DNA of 64,000 bases from Petunia secreta (lineage: Eukaryota > Streptophyta > Magnoliopsida > Solanales > Solanaceae), in NCBI GenBank assembly GCA_029990175.1, contig JARKIP010000005.1, positions 47,340,001-47,404,000 of the forward strand, in the 5' to 3' direction. The translations under genes and the position numbers were made by a program. Below are positions 21,375 through 31,938 of the stretch, piece by piece. Position 1 is the stretch's first letter. Every line of letters starts with the position of its first letter. The notes beneath the pieces were generated by a model. The model was not told the DNA's origin. It did not search any database and saw nothing but the letters and a program-made list of their open reading frames with translations.

Positions 21375-24300
21375 TCATGTCTCCAAAGGAAACAACAAGT
21401 ACGTGACTAAAAAGAAAGTGCATTCAACACAAGAACAAGCAAAGAGATCAATAGGACATAGAACATGCAAAATATAGCAATCAAATTCCCAACGACACCT
21501 AAGCTTGTGACCAACATACCAAGCCTTCAAATCAATATTATCACAATGTGACACATTGGATTTGATATGCTCAACACGCAAGGTGTGATCAACATATGGA
21601 ATGGAGTAAGCAAAATAGATCAATTGACAACTAACATCAAATACTTCACTTCCCTTCTTGGAAGCACTCTTACACACACCAAGAGGTACCTTCTCACCTC
21701 CAAAGTCACCACTAAGACAATCTTCTTCACTTGACAAACTCCCAAGGAAGGTCTCCATAATAGTTTTTTCATCATTATAGCCCACACAATCAAGATTAGG
21801 ACTACTAGAAGATAGACCAACATAATCAATACCAAGACCATTCATCTTACTTGGAGTTCCAAACAATGGATTGTCTATAAAGTCAAACTTTCCAAACCAT
21901 GGAGGTTCAAGTTCACACTCTTCTCTAGTTTGATACATATCATCACCTTTTTTAAAATTTCCTTCAAACAAAGGGTTAGTGAAAACAAGTCCACTACCAA
22001 TCAAAGGTGAGGCATCCAAACTAGAGTCATCATCCACACTTGAGGAGTCATCAAATACAATCCTATCCATCTCATCCACTAGGGACTCCTCAAGGTCATG
22101 ATTACCCTTACTACGACACAAGAGACCACCATTATCAAATAAACAATAAAAGGGAAGAATAGGATATTCACTCAATTCATCTTCTCCTTTATCAAATATA
22201 GGTGGTGTGTCATAACAAGGGTCACAAACAAGGTCAACTTCAAGATCTTCACTAAAGATAGGTTCAATGAACACCGAGCACACATCATGATGTGGCTTAT
22301 CAACCCTCTCAACTAGTGGTTCACATTCACACACGAGTTGACTAAATGACTCTACACTAGTTGCTAACACATTGTAATCATACAAATCATCAACTATCAT
22401 AGAGTTTTCACAAACATTATCACAAGACAAGGAATTAATATGCTCACGGAGAGAAGAACTAACACTTACACTTGGGTTGCCATCTTGCTCACTCAATATA
22501 CTTGAAGTATCATGGCTAGCTTCTCCGCCTTGTAGCTCACATTTGGAGTCATCTTCACCTTGTCTTTCTACTTCGGAACATAATTGAGGCTCCATCGGTT
22601 TGCCTCCAAGAATACCTACACAAGAACTCACACAAGTAGAAGAAGAAGAAGATAAAAAGTTAACGTTAGAATAAGGTGTGGCCTCATTCTCAATGATTTT
22701 TTTCCCTCTCTTCTCCCTCATTTTCTTTTCAAGGTCGGCTGTAGATTCGGGTGGTGGCAACTCACTCACATCACTCAACACAACCTCTCCTTTTTCCACT
22801 CGAAAGTTGTCATCGGTCACTCATTTACTCCTCTTAATATTTTGTCTCTCATATTCGGGCGAGTTGGGACGAGGCCCAAGAATACCCATAGCCGGAGTAG
22901 GTGGACTTTTTACATCAACCCGGAATCTAGGACTTAGAGAATCATCACTTGATGTCTCCTTCTTCTTTATTGGTGAACCACTTGGCTTTGGAGCTTGTGG
23001 TTTTGGATCCACCTTGTTGACATTTGTCAACTTTTTTCTTGCACTTGTCCCACTATTTCTTGTATTTGTAGGACTTCTTGATTGCTCAATTTCAACCATG
23101 GAATGGAGTTCTTGTTCCTTTCTCCATTGCGTAGCCAAAGAAGGTGTACTAGTGGGCAACTTATTTCTTGCTCGGTGAGGTTCAAAGTTATAAACCCTTT
23201 GACCCATGCCCACAAGATACATATCCTTTATAGCACGGTATTGCAACCTCTTGTCTTGCAACCATGGCTCACCTAGCCATATATCAATATGTCGCATGGG
23301 ATACACACAACACCAAACATAACCCTTGTAATTCCTATGAGATATGAGTTCTAGAGCTTCCTTGGAAACCCACACTCCTTCATACTCATAAGAATTCTCT
23401 AGCTCATGGTATGGTATCCTTAGCCTATCAACAAAAGAGGTACTAATACAATTGGCATCGGTCTCACCAATTTTGAGAAAGTTTCCTCCATTACCATTTA
23501 CCTCAACAACGAACCTATGTTTACCCAAGTTTTGTAGAGTTGCATCCAAGAAAGATCTTGAATGCCCAAGAGTATCAACACCAACTTGGGTCTTCCTTAT
23601 CCCTCCTCTCCTAGCAATATTGATAGAGTAACTTTCACTTTCCATCACTCTCCTAACATTAGAAGTGTTTTTGAAAATCGAGGAAGAAGTCTTACCATGG
23701 AACCCATAAGATCCTCTCGTCTTGGTTCCATAGCCAATAGCACTACCCCTACTACAACTACCCATACCCCTCACGGCATTGAGAGAACAATACAAGCCTT
23801 TTGCAGCAAGAGCAACACCTATTCTCAAGTCACCCTTCACATGGGAATTAGGAGCGTTGAGCCCTTTATCACAAGTGGAAGATGTAAACCTTCACTTTCC
23901 CATGGAACAACCACCACCTCCTCCCAAACTAATGGAAGGACCTCTATTACTCCCTTGTGTATTTGGAGCAGAAAAAAAAAAAAAAAAAGATGCACATGAA
24001 TAATCTCTATAACATTCTTCATCAACATTCTCTATGTCACTATTTTTATATTCAAATTCATCACAAGAAGAGTAAGTAGGAACATCAAAACTTGAAGCGT
24101 CACCATCTTTGTATTCTTGACTAGAAGAATAAGGATCCACACATTCATCTTCATGAGCTTCATAGTCTTCATTATCCTCAATATCATCATAGTGAACCGC
24201 TTCATCACCATAGGAGCCATGGTTTCCCGAGGCATCATAGTAATACCCATCATCATCATTATAGGAATCATAGTCTCCATCATCTCCACAGGAGTCATAA

Positions 24301-24383
24301 CAACCCGCATCATCCCCACACGAGTCATAACCCCCACAATCATTCTCCAACATAGTTGCAACAATAAGAAAAAAGAACCTCAC
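21375..24383 (-). CDS. TE-E ORF: long Gag-like protein with a protease-like domain, two in-frame TGA codons
   Basis: One minus-strand frame runs from ATG 24383 to the stop at 21375-21377, about 1000 codons, with only two stops, both TGA: 23892-23894 and 22821-22823. Segment 1 (163 residues) is acidic and rich in Tyr, Asp and Gly, and contains a Phe run from a 17-base A/T homopolymer (plus strand 23972-23988). Segment 2 (about 355 residues) contains ANCISTSFVDRLRIP and, later, DIWLGEPWLQDKRLQYRAI. These align in order with the TE-D protease features ANVVSQSLVSQLKLP and LLFGRPWQYDRSVIHDG. The catalytic DSG triplet is replaced by residues reading IGE, so the fold is probably kept but the enzyme dead. 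A Pro/Ser/Lys-rich stretch follows. Segment 3 (481 residues) is acidic and Ser-rich, ending in a Cys-rich hydrophobic region. There is no zinc knuckle, reverse transcriptase or integrase. Its function is unknown; a structural or Gag-like role is an inference. Confidence 0.6.
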
Positions 24384-25283
24384 AAATTCACTCCCTCATA
24401 TATATCACTCAATATACGAACACTTAAGGGCAAGGCCTTAATCTCTTAGAAACCACGGTGATCACAACTAATATGTCCAAGTATTGGTTCAGATTGGAAT
24501 TAATGGGACTCTATGGACGGACGACTATTTTAAGTGCGCAGTTGAGGCCAAAGAAAGTTCTATAACTCTTCTTTGAAATCTAATCTCCTCTATGCACGAA
24601 TGTCCTAATATACTCAATAGTTAGTGTCTTTCGAGTAGGCCAATTACCCTAGATACACTAACCAAGAAGCCCGGAAGAAAAGAACAAGTGAAAGCCTAGG
24701 CAAAAGAACTACCCCAAAGCTGAAACAATTGAGGTGCCCCTCCCTAAATTCTGGGCGCTCCGCCCAAACTATTCCAAATTGAACAGTGAGGCTGTCTAGC
24801 GGAGGAGGTTCTCCCTGAAATTCAAGCGCCCCTCCCAGAGCTGCACCAACAACTTCTCAGCAACGGATTTTTTTATGTCATTTCACCCAAATTTCAACGA
24901 TTCCAAGTTGTTTTTCCAATCTAAAGGTACCCAAAAATGTTTTCAATGAATCTAAACAATCCTCAATAGTTTTTACACCCAATCAAACAACAAGAAGTTA
25001 GATTTTTGGATTTTTGAAGCAAATTTCTAGGGTTTTCAAAAGTTGGGATTTTGATTCTTCGACTATTGATTCTCAACACCAAATCACAATATTATGGTAC
25101 CAAATGAATGGGAAAACATCATAGAACAAACCCCTATAGATTTTATCAATTGGGTAACAAGTTCGATAAATTTTTTTTGAAGTTTTCAAGTTTTTCAATT
25201 TTTTTCTTCTTTTCCACAAATAGAACAACAAGAACAAAGATACTAGGCACGATCGAGGGTTTGTAAGAACAAAACCTATCTGT
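24384..25283 (-). other. TE-E leader
   Basis: This is non-coding sequence between the primer site and the ORF. It contains a small cluster of GGCGCCCCTCC/GGAGGTTCTCC motifs at 24730-24840. The end next to the primer site is homologous to the TE-D leader (plus-strand GCACGATCGAGGGTTTGTAA at 25248-25267). Confidence 0.6.
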
Positions 25284-25295
25284 GCTCTGATACCA
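25284..25295 (-). promoter_or_regulatory. TE-E primer binding site (initiator Met tRNA)
   Basis: The minus strand reads TGGTATCAGAGC, a perfect match to the standard site, three bases from the LTR. Confidence 0.9.
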
Positions 25296-25298
25296 AAC

Positions 25299-26139
25299 TG
25301 ATGCAGGGTAAACAAGCAGAGGCAAATAAAATAGATGCGGAAGCAAGTAAAACACGAGATAACAAGAAATAAGGATTGGGGATGAAAGAAATAAGAAGAA
25401 AGAATGAATCAACTCACACACGTAGATTGATTCTAAGGGAGAAAGAGAGACTCGAACCAAACAAAGACTCATACTAGGATGATCCCCATGGATTCCATGT
25501 TAAGGGATACATGAAGCTTCAAGCTTCTTCAAAGAAGGCAATGCCTTTCTTTCCTTTCTTCTCTATTCAATGTTCAAGCTAACTAAATGAAATAAATGCC
25601 TAAGGGAGGCTTTTATAGTCTCCCTTTACATGTTGTGAAAGGTCTAAAAAGCCCACAAGTTGAATTAAAACAATAAAGACCACATAGGGTCAAAATAGGA
25701 ATTAGTTTATAAATTCACTAAAAATCCTGTCAAGGTTGATTCAGTGGAGGCGCCCCTCCTCAGAATTGAGGTGCCCCCGCCTTGGCTGCTCTTCAGCACA
25801 TTGTCATCGTGTCTTTCAGAAGGAGGTCCATCTAAAATCCTAGGCGCCCTTCCTTGGGAGGATCAGTGGGCTCTATTTCCTATACTTAGCCAAATTTTGA
25901 AGACTTTCATTTCTAGGCACCCCTCCTTCAAACCTGGGAGGTCCTCCCATGCTGAAGCCTTGCTCCTTCATGCCTGGAATGGCTTGAGGCGCCCCACCTC
26001 CAAACCTAGGAGGTCCGCCTTCCCTGTAGCAGTAGCTACACGTCTTCAATCTTCTCCGAAGCTCTTGACCTCCCATCCTTTGCATCCTTCAAGCTTGGCT
26101 CTTGATGGTTGGTGTCTTGGCTTAATTTGGCCTGCATCA
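25299..26139 (-). repeat. TE-E 5' LTR
   Basis: It is 841 bases long and pairs with 20374-21209. The GC-rich motif cluster is at about 25745-26020. It ends where the TE-C 3' LTR resumes at 26140. Confidence 0.88.
25611..25617 (-). promoter_or_regulatory. TE-E LTR TATA box
   Basis: The minus strand reads GACTATAAAAGCCTCC, the same block as in the TE-D 5' LTR at 11527. Confidence 0.65.
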
Positions 26140-26709
26140 GTTGATAAGATTACATGATTTGAAGAATTATCTGAACATTGAGTTATAACATGTTTCTTTT
26201 CTTCCTCTTCTATTCTATTAATTAATTGCTTAAACTAGTTTACTGTCTTTCATAGGAACTAGTCTACCCACCTACTAAGTCCTTTCGACTTACGTTGTTT
26301 TCTGGTTGTTTCTTTATTATTTGTTTAGGCAAACACGGTTTTGTGTACCAGTAAGCCCTGTAGCTAGATTTTGAAGATTTCCCTACATATCTGCGGTGAG
26401 CCAGCCATCCTTGTTCCATGGTGGCGCATGTTCCAGTTATTTTATTCATGTCGTTACTTGTTTCAAACATTCGTTATATTTCATTCATAAATTTATCTTA
26501 TCGATGTTCATGACTTATGGTAGGGGACTAGATCGTCTTCTTGTATTTTGGGATGTTCCGCTCATTTTGCAATGAAATCCATATTTTCAAACTTACTTAA
26601 TTTATTTTATCGCTATTATTGAAATGTAGTTGGTATTATTGTGGGTGGGTTCGCCCGACTAGGTTCGTTCGGGTGCCCTCATAACTATCCAAGATTTTGG
26701 GTCGTGACA
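26140..26709 (+). repeat. TE-C 3' LTR, right part
   Basis: It continues the LTR broken at 20373 and ends TTTTGGGTCGTGACA at 26709. The next bases GATAG would be the TE-C target duplication, but the matching left copy is lost. Confidence 0.8.
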
Positions 26710-27663
26710 GATAGGCTTAATTTCCTAACATGTTAACTCTAGGTTTATTTTGGATTCCCTAGTTAGATGGATCTATGGGGATGATACAAAAGACATCAAA
26801 CACGTCCAAAAACATAACTTTTGATCTGAGAAGGAGACAAATGAGGCTAGAGCTTTGGAGACTTCAAGAACATAAGAGTTTTTCTTAAATGCTTCCTTTC
26901 TTCTAGTAATTTATTCATTCCTGTATTATCTTGACATGATTGATGAACATGAGTGATTAAGTTACCCGTTCTAGGGCTTCACTAAACCCTTATAGGATGA
27001 TGTGCTGAATATTCTATGAATTTATTTAGCTTGACATTATTATTCCTGATTATTTAACTATGTTTTGATTGCTTTCAATTGTAGAAGTCACAATTGAATG
27101 TGCCCTTTATTCTTGTAAACTCTAGGAAGAGTGTTTTGAGTTAGGGTTAGTTGAATATCTATACTTTTACCCAAATAAGGAATTGATTAGGGAAGAAGTG
27201 CAGGGTGAGTTCTAGAACAACGAACCCTTAGCGTAATCACGTGGGTAGTCCATCTTATCATCATGTGTTAACTTGAAAAAGTAACTCAAGATAGGTATTG
27301 CTTGTTGTTGGAGAATACTAGCTATAAACTAGGAGTTCACAATCACTATAGATAGTTAGGCGAGATTGAATGCGTAGTATTCGGTACATCACTTTGATAA
27401 GTGGGGAAGTCCTGTCCTAGGTCTTTTATTCTTGAAATTTCTTCTAGTCATTTTACTAGTTGCTTTAGCTAATTGTTATTTAGTTATAGTTTCCCATAAT
27501 TATCATTAGAAATTGTCCTGAAGTTGTAGAACAAAAATTTGGTGAAAATAAGGTTACGAATTAACGTTGCTCTTGATGGGATTCGACCCCCAAACTTGTT
27601 AAACCTGATTATATTGTCAGTGACCGTTTAGTCCTTTTTATAAGGCATAGTTGGACATGATCA
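26710..27663 (+). repeat. TE-F 5' LTR, right part
   Basis: It aligns with 30843-31798 and ends TGATCA. The TATA position reads TACAAAA (26785) where the 3' LTR has TATAAAA, so the promoter of this copy has decayed. Confidence 0.85.
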
Positions 27664-27668
27664 AATTT

Positions 27669-27686
27669 TGGCACCGTTTCTGGGGA
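27669..27686 (+). promoter_or_regulatory. TE-F primer binding site (Asp tRNA type)
   Basis: TGGCACCGTTTCTGGGGA is a three-mismatch form of TGGCGCCGTTGCCGGGGA, the site used by Athila/Tat elements. TE-I has the perfect form. Confidence 0.8.
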
Positions 27687-27806
27687 GCATTACTTTAGTT
27701 TGTAGCTGTAAATATTACTAGATTTTTAGTTTAGACAATTTTTAGGTCTTGTCCATATTTGTTTTGTTTATTAAAAAATAAATAAATAAAAAAAAGAACA
27801 ATATTC

Positions 27807-28322
27807 ATGGTATCTAGAAATTATGTGAGGCTAGTTAATGGTTATTCCTATCATGTTCCTTATTGTTCTAATTGTGGAGGAAATCATATATGGCAATATT
27901 GCCAATCTTATTTGTGGAATAGATGTAATATGTGTAGCTGTCACGGTGGTCATTTTATTGACCGTGCTTATTTATCTTACCCTTCCCCGTGCCACTATTA
28001 CAATGGTTTTGTTTTCCTTTGTAATGTTAATAGGTGCAATGAAGTTGAGGATGCTGATAGGAAACATAAGGCTGACATGCAGAAGATTGAAGATATGTGT
28101 TCCAAGTTTTTGTTGGAGAATGACAATGAGCAACAACTCCATATACGTAGACATGAAGTGACTATTCGCAACTTTGAAGTTCAATTGAGTCAATTGGTTG
28201 AGGTTTTTAATGCTCAACAAGCAACTCTTGTGGATACTGCTCAAGGAGAAATTAAGATGGAGGAAAAAGTAGAAGTCCCAATAGTGGAGTTAAAAGATGA
28301 ATGCAACCACCTAACCAAATAG
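27807..28322 (+). CDS. TE-F ORF1: zinc-knuckle protein of unknown function
   Basis: This is an open frame of 171 codons starting MVSRNYVRLVNGYSYHVPYC. Near residues 18-33 it has CSNCGGNHIWQYC, a zinc-knuckle-like C-x2-C-x3-H-x4-C, followed by a second cysteine/histidine cluster (CNMCSCHGGHF). The C-terminal half from about residue 80 is charged and coiled-coil-like (ADRKHKADMQKIEDMCSKFL and later). It lies 120 bases after the primer site, where gag normally starts, so a nucleic-acid-binding Gag-like role is plausible. It has no capsid core that I recognise. The position, intact length and zinc pattern argue for real coding; the function is inferred. Confidence 0.5.
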   Translation: MVSRNYVRLVNGYSYHVPYCSNCGGNHIWQYCQSYLWNRCNMCSCHGGHFIDRAYLSYPSPCHYYNGFVFLCNVNRCNEVEDADRKHKADMQKIEDMCSKFLLENDNEQQLHIRRHEVTIRNFEVQLSQLVEVFNAQQATLVDTAQGEIKMEEKVEVPIVELKDECNHLTK

Positions 28323-28401
28323 AGTTTGACGATGTTCATGTTGAAGAAGTTTACTAGAGTCAAACACGAACAATGAAGATGAAATTTTATTTGACTCTAC
28401 T

Positions 28402-28653
28402 ATGTGCCAAAAAGAGGTTGTTTGTAATCAATTGGGGTTTAAACATGTTGCACCTCATTCTAGTCACTTCTTGACATTGTGCTTAGATGAAGACAAGGAA
28501 ATCGTCTATCCTTTCGAGCCAATGGAAGAGTCAAAGAAAGGGGTGCATGGTGCTTACATTCTGGATTTTGCATTGCAGTGTAGGGAAGTTGACATTCCTC
28601 GATTGAACGGCAAGAAGTGTAAGAGGCAACATGCGGTGCTTGGCCCATTTTGA
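28402..28653 (+). CDS. TE-F ORF2: small hypothetical protein
   Basis: This is an open frame of 83 codons (MCQKEVVCNQLGFKHVAPHS...) in the same element, 80 bases after ORF1. The stretch between them also has coding-like sequence (EVYxSQTRTMKMKFYLTL), and the sequence from 28330 might be the middle of one larger decayed gene. No domain is recognised. It could be the C-terminal part of ORF1 after a frameshift. Confidence 0.3.
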   Translation: MCQKEVVCNQLGFKHVAPHSSHFLTLCLDEDKEIVYPFEPMEESKKGVHGAYILDFALQCREVDIPRLNGKKCKRQHAVLGPF

Positions 28654-30444
28654 TTTTTACAGCCACCCCGGGAGCACAACAAAAAATTAGAATCAAATAG
28701 GGGATTTAGTTCATAAGCTCGAGGTTGGGGAAAAAGTGAGGATGTTGGATCACGTTATGCCACGATGTTAAATAAGGCGCTGATTGGGAGGCAACCCAAT
28801 TTTCTTGCTTATTTTCGTTTTGTTTGTTTTGAAAGGATGTTACTTGGTGAGCCTTTTATTATGCTGGTTTCGAATATTATGGATTCTAAGTGTGGGGTGC
28901 TTGCAACCCCTTATATCTGCAGATGAAGTCCCGCTTGGGAGGGGGAAGGGTAGTCTGAGTTCCTACTGCCCTAAAGAAGCTCGCAGGGATGTTCTTCGGG
29001 TTTAAAGCCCTGGAAGTTTCTCTATCACCCTTATTTTATTGTAAAGCCCTGGGGAGTATCTCTATCACCCTTATTTTATTGTAAATCATCGAAAGAAATA
29101 CATGATTTTAAGTGTGGGGTGAGAGTCTTCCAATTTGTCATAATAATCTCCTTTGGTTTTTCTTTGTGCCTCGGTTCTTTTCCAAGAGATGTAGTTTGAA
29201 CTGGGTGTAGGATCTAATTTTTTTCTTTTAAAATTAGGATAGTATGAAGAATAACTTATGTGATCTTCTATTGTGGTGTGTTTTATATAAAGACTAAGGC
29301 CAGAATATGTGGACTACATGCATTCTTTATGAATTATACTATTATGCCTTAATAACTGTTGAGTACCCCTGTGCTTATATTAAGATGTCTAGAACTTTCT
29401 CCGAGTGTGTGCAAAGCGGAATGATGAGTCTTGCTCAGTTTAAGAAGTGATATAGGTATTTCTTTGCAAACATATGAATTGTTAACCTACCCAATGAAAG
29501 TTGACCCTAGTTAGCCCATTTGAGCCTGAAACCTTTTCTTTGGTAGCCATATTATAAGCCGAATCATGTTATTTTGAATTGACTGTATATTGAACCCTTT
29601 TACTTCTTTTGAGTAATTGTGGTTCTAATGAGCTGTGATAGATATATTTAGATAAATTGGTTGTGGTTGAGACCAGTGAGAAGAAAGAAAGGTGTGTTAC
29701 ATGGGAGAAACTACTGGTAAGGACTGATAAAAAAATATGAAAAAAAAAGAAGAAGAGAAAAGACGAGAAAAAGAGAAGGAAAAAAAAGGAATAAGAATAG
29801 TCCTTTGCTAGTGGCGACTCTTGAAAACTTAAAAGAAGCTTTGTATGATAAAAGAATTTAGAGATTAGGAAAAGTTGTGTGAAAAAGAAAGTGATTTAAG
29901 TGTGATGTATTAAAATCTCAAGGGAGGTTAGTCACTATAAACTAAATGTATCATACTTGTCCTGCAACCTACATTAGAACCTATGAAAGTCCTATTTCAT
30001 CTTAGACTAAGCGAGCTTATATTATTTGAGTCCTACACCACATGCAAGCCTATGGTATGTCTAGTGTGGTACAAGACTTCTTTTTTAGAGTAAGTGAATC
30101 TTGCATTTGTTAAGTCACTAACTTTAATTGAAGATTTATGTGTGAATGGTGCAGTTTTCTTTTTGTGAAGGCATATGGTATATGATGGATTCGTGAAGTT
30201 ATCAGGTTTCTCAATTTGAGTAGGTGAGTGAGTAGGAGGGTTGGTGCTAATGAGTTGGTTTTTGAGGTTAGGAAGTTACGAGAGGGAACTTAGTAATTTT
30301 GAATATTCTTGGCATTAATACATTTGTGAAGAATAGTGTGAGCAGTGCATATGTGTCGTTCTAAGTTTTCCTATAAGACATGGCCATAGGTAGTGTTGCC
30401 AGTCCTAGCTAAGTTTAGATTTGGTCGAGGACGACCAAAACATC
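28654..30444 (+). other. TE-F non-coding interior
   Basis: It contains GGCGCTGATTGGGAGGCAAC at 28776-28795 (a landmark of Athila-group interiors), a nearly duplicated 40-base sentence at 29010-29090 (CTCTATCACCCTTATTTTAT twice), an A/G-rich tract at 29730-29790 and no open frame of note. Confidence 0.6.
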
Positions 30445-30457
30445 AAGTGTGAGGTAT
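30445..30457 (+). promoter_or_regulatory. TE-F polypurine tract
   Basis: CAAGTGTGAGGTA and a T precede TGATATTCGGC. TE-I has the corresponding CAAGTGTGGGGTGG on the minus strand. Confidence 0.65.
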
Positions 30458-31798
30458 TGATATTCGGCAAGAAATACATGTTTCGAGCCTTATTTTTGCC
30501 ACATATTTGTAGCCTTTATGCATTGATTAAGTTGTTATCTTAGCATTGTTGAGCTTATTACGTGCTTTTAATTATGTAGTACTGTATTTGGAGAAAATTG
30601 ATAGATCTGGAGCTGAAATGAGAAGCAATGGAGCTTCGAAGTCTAACTAGAATCTGGAGACTTTGCCGGAAACAAAGGCGTGGACGAAAAATGATAAAAA
30701 AGTGAGAGTAGTAAATAATGCATGTCTCGCCGTGGTGGGCACCGCATAGCGCGACGCGGCATGGTCGAAATTTAGAGAGTTGGAATTTTGCAATCCTGAG
30801 TAAAATGCCCTACCGCCCCGCACTATGCAACGCGCAACACGATGCGGTATGCGTAATTTCCTAACATGTTGACTTTAGATTTATTTTGGATTCCCGGGTT
30901 AGGTGGGTCTATGGGGACGATATAAAAGGGATCAAACACATCCAAAAACATAACTTTTGACTTGAGAAGGATCAAAAGGACACTAGAGCTTTGGTGACTT
31001 CAAGAACATAAGAGTTTTACAAAAATTCTTCCTTTCTTCTAGTAATTTATTCATTCATGAGCTATCTTGACATGATTGTTATGAATATGAATGCTTCAGT
31101 TACCCGTTATAGGGCTTGACTGTACCATTATAGGATGATGTGCTGAATATTTTATGAATTTATTAAGCTTGGCATTATTATTCCTGATTATTTAACTTTC
31201 TTTTGATTGCTTTTGATTGTAGAGCTCACAATTGAATATGCCCTTTATTCTTCTAAACTCTTGGAAGAGTGTTTTCGGTTAGGGTTAGTTGAATAGCGAT
31301 GCTTTAATCCAAATAATAAATTGTTTAGGAAAGAAGAGTGGGGTGAGTTCGGGAACAACGAACCCTTATTGTGATCACGTGGGTAGTCCATAATATCATT
31401 ATGTGTTAACTTGATAAAGTAACTTAGGATAGTTATTTCTTGTTATTAGAGAATACTAGCGATAAATTAGGAGCTCACAATAATTAGGGATAGTCAGACG
31501 AGATTGAATTCGTAGTATTCGGTACATCACTCCGATAAGTAGGGAAGTCCTGCCCTAGGTCTTTTATTCTTGAAATCTCTTATAGCCATTTCACTTGCTT
31601 TTAGCTAATTGTTATTTAGATATAGTTTCACACAATTATCACTAGAATTTGTCTTGAAGTTTTCGGAACAAAAACTTGGTGAAAAAAGGTTATAAATTAA
31701 CGTTGCTCTTTGTGGGATTCGACCCTAAACTTGTTAAACCGGATTATATTTGCAACGACTGCTAAGTCTTTTTTGTAAGGTATAGTTGGGTGTGATCA
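30458..31798 (+). repeat. TE-F 3' LTR
   Basis: It is 1341 bases, from TGATATTCGG to TGATCA. It contains a GC-rich palindromic patch (about 30722-30855, with GCATAGCGCGACGCGG) and a TATA box at 30921. Confidence 0.85.
30921..30927 (+). promoter_or_regulatory. TE-F LTR TATA box
   Basis: TATAAAA lies in GACGATATAAAAGGGATC, about 70 bases after the GC-rich patch. Confidence 0.55.
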
Positions 31799-31929
31799 CT
31801 TACTATTGCAATTAATTCTTCCTTCAAGGGCATAAGTTTCCCGAATACACAACCAAAGTCAGAGATTGATGCACTTGAATTGGAAAAGAAGAACAAGGAT
31901 TCCAAGGAGGCAGATAGTAGAGAGAAGGG

Positions 31930-31938
31930 GAAGCAAAA
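31930..31938. repeat. TE-G target site duplication, left copy
   Basis: GAAGCAAAA is repeated exactly at 33011-33019. Confidence 0.9.

Larger units (their letters stand above)
20374..26139 (-). mobile_element. TE-E: non-autonomous LTR retrotransposon with a long own ORF
   Basis: Two LTRs (20374-21209 and 25299-26139) both start TGATGCAGG and end CCTGCATCA. Read on the minus strand, a perfect initiator-Met primer site follows the right LTR and a purine tract precedes the left LTR. The 4.1 kb interior has no reverse transcriptase, RNase H or integrase; it holds one long interrupted frame instead. Its LTR termini, the promoter block GACTATAAAAGCCTCC and the leader TTGTTCTTACAAACCCTCGA are shared with TE-D, so a TE-D-type element could have supplied the enzymes. 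Flanks TTGGC and GTTGA are not a clean target duplication. The LTRs look about 90-95 percent alike by eye. Confidence 0.85.
7267..26709 (+). mobile_element. TE-C: decayed Ty3/gypsy element, twice interrupted
   Basis: It consists of a 42-base 5' LTR tail, a primer site, a leader, a pol remnant split by TE-D, a purine tract, and a 3' LTR split by TE-E. The LTR tail at 7267-7308 matches the 3' LTR end at 26668-26709 (CCCTCATGACTATCCAAGAT versus the same with one change). TE-C lies in the 5' LTR of TE-F: sequence right of 26709 aligns without a gap to the middle of the TE-F 3' LTR near 30843. Confidence 0.8.
26710..31798 (+). mobile_element. TE-F: Athila-group non-autonomous LTR element
   Basis: A partial 5' LTR (26710-27663), an Asp-tRNA-type primer site, two small ORFs, a long non-coding interior with GATTGGGAGGCAACCCAA (typical of Athila-group interiors), a purine tract and a complete 3' LTR (30458-31798) are present. 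No pol domain is recognisable, so the element depended on a relative. TE-C lies in its 5' LTR, which removed the LTR start from this window. Confidence 0.8.

Noticed and set aside
24032..24449. Met-rich or Ile-rich frames on both strands around 24100-24400
   Set aside because: They are other-frame readings of the Asp/Tyr/Gly-rich first segment of the TE-E ORF.
20369..26144. A 5-base target duplication for TE-E
   Set aside because: The flanks TTGGC and GTTGA agree at only two positions.
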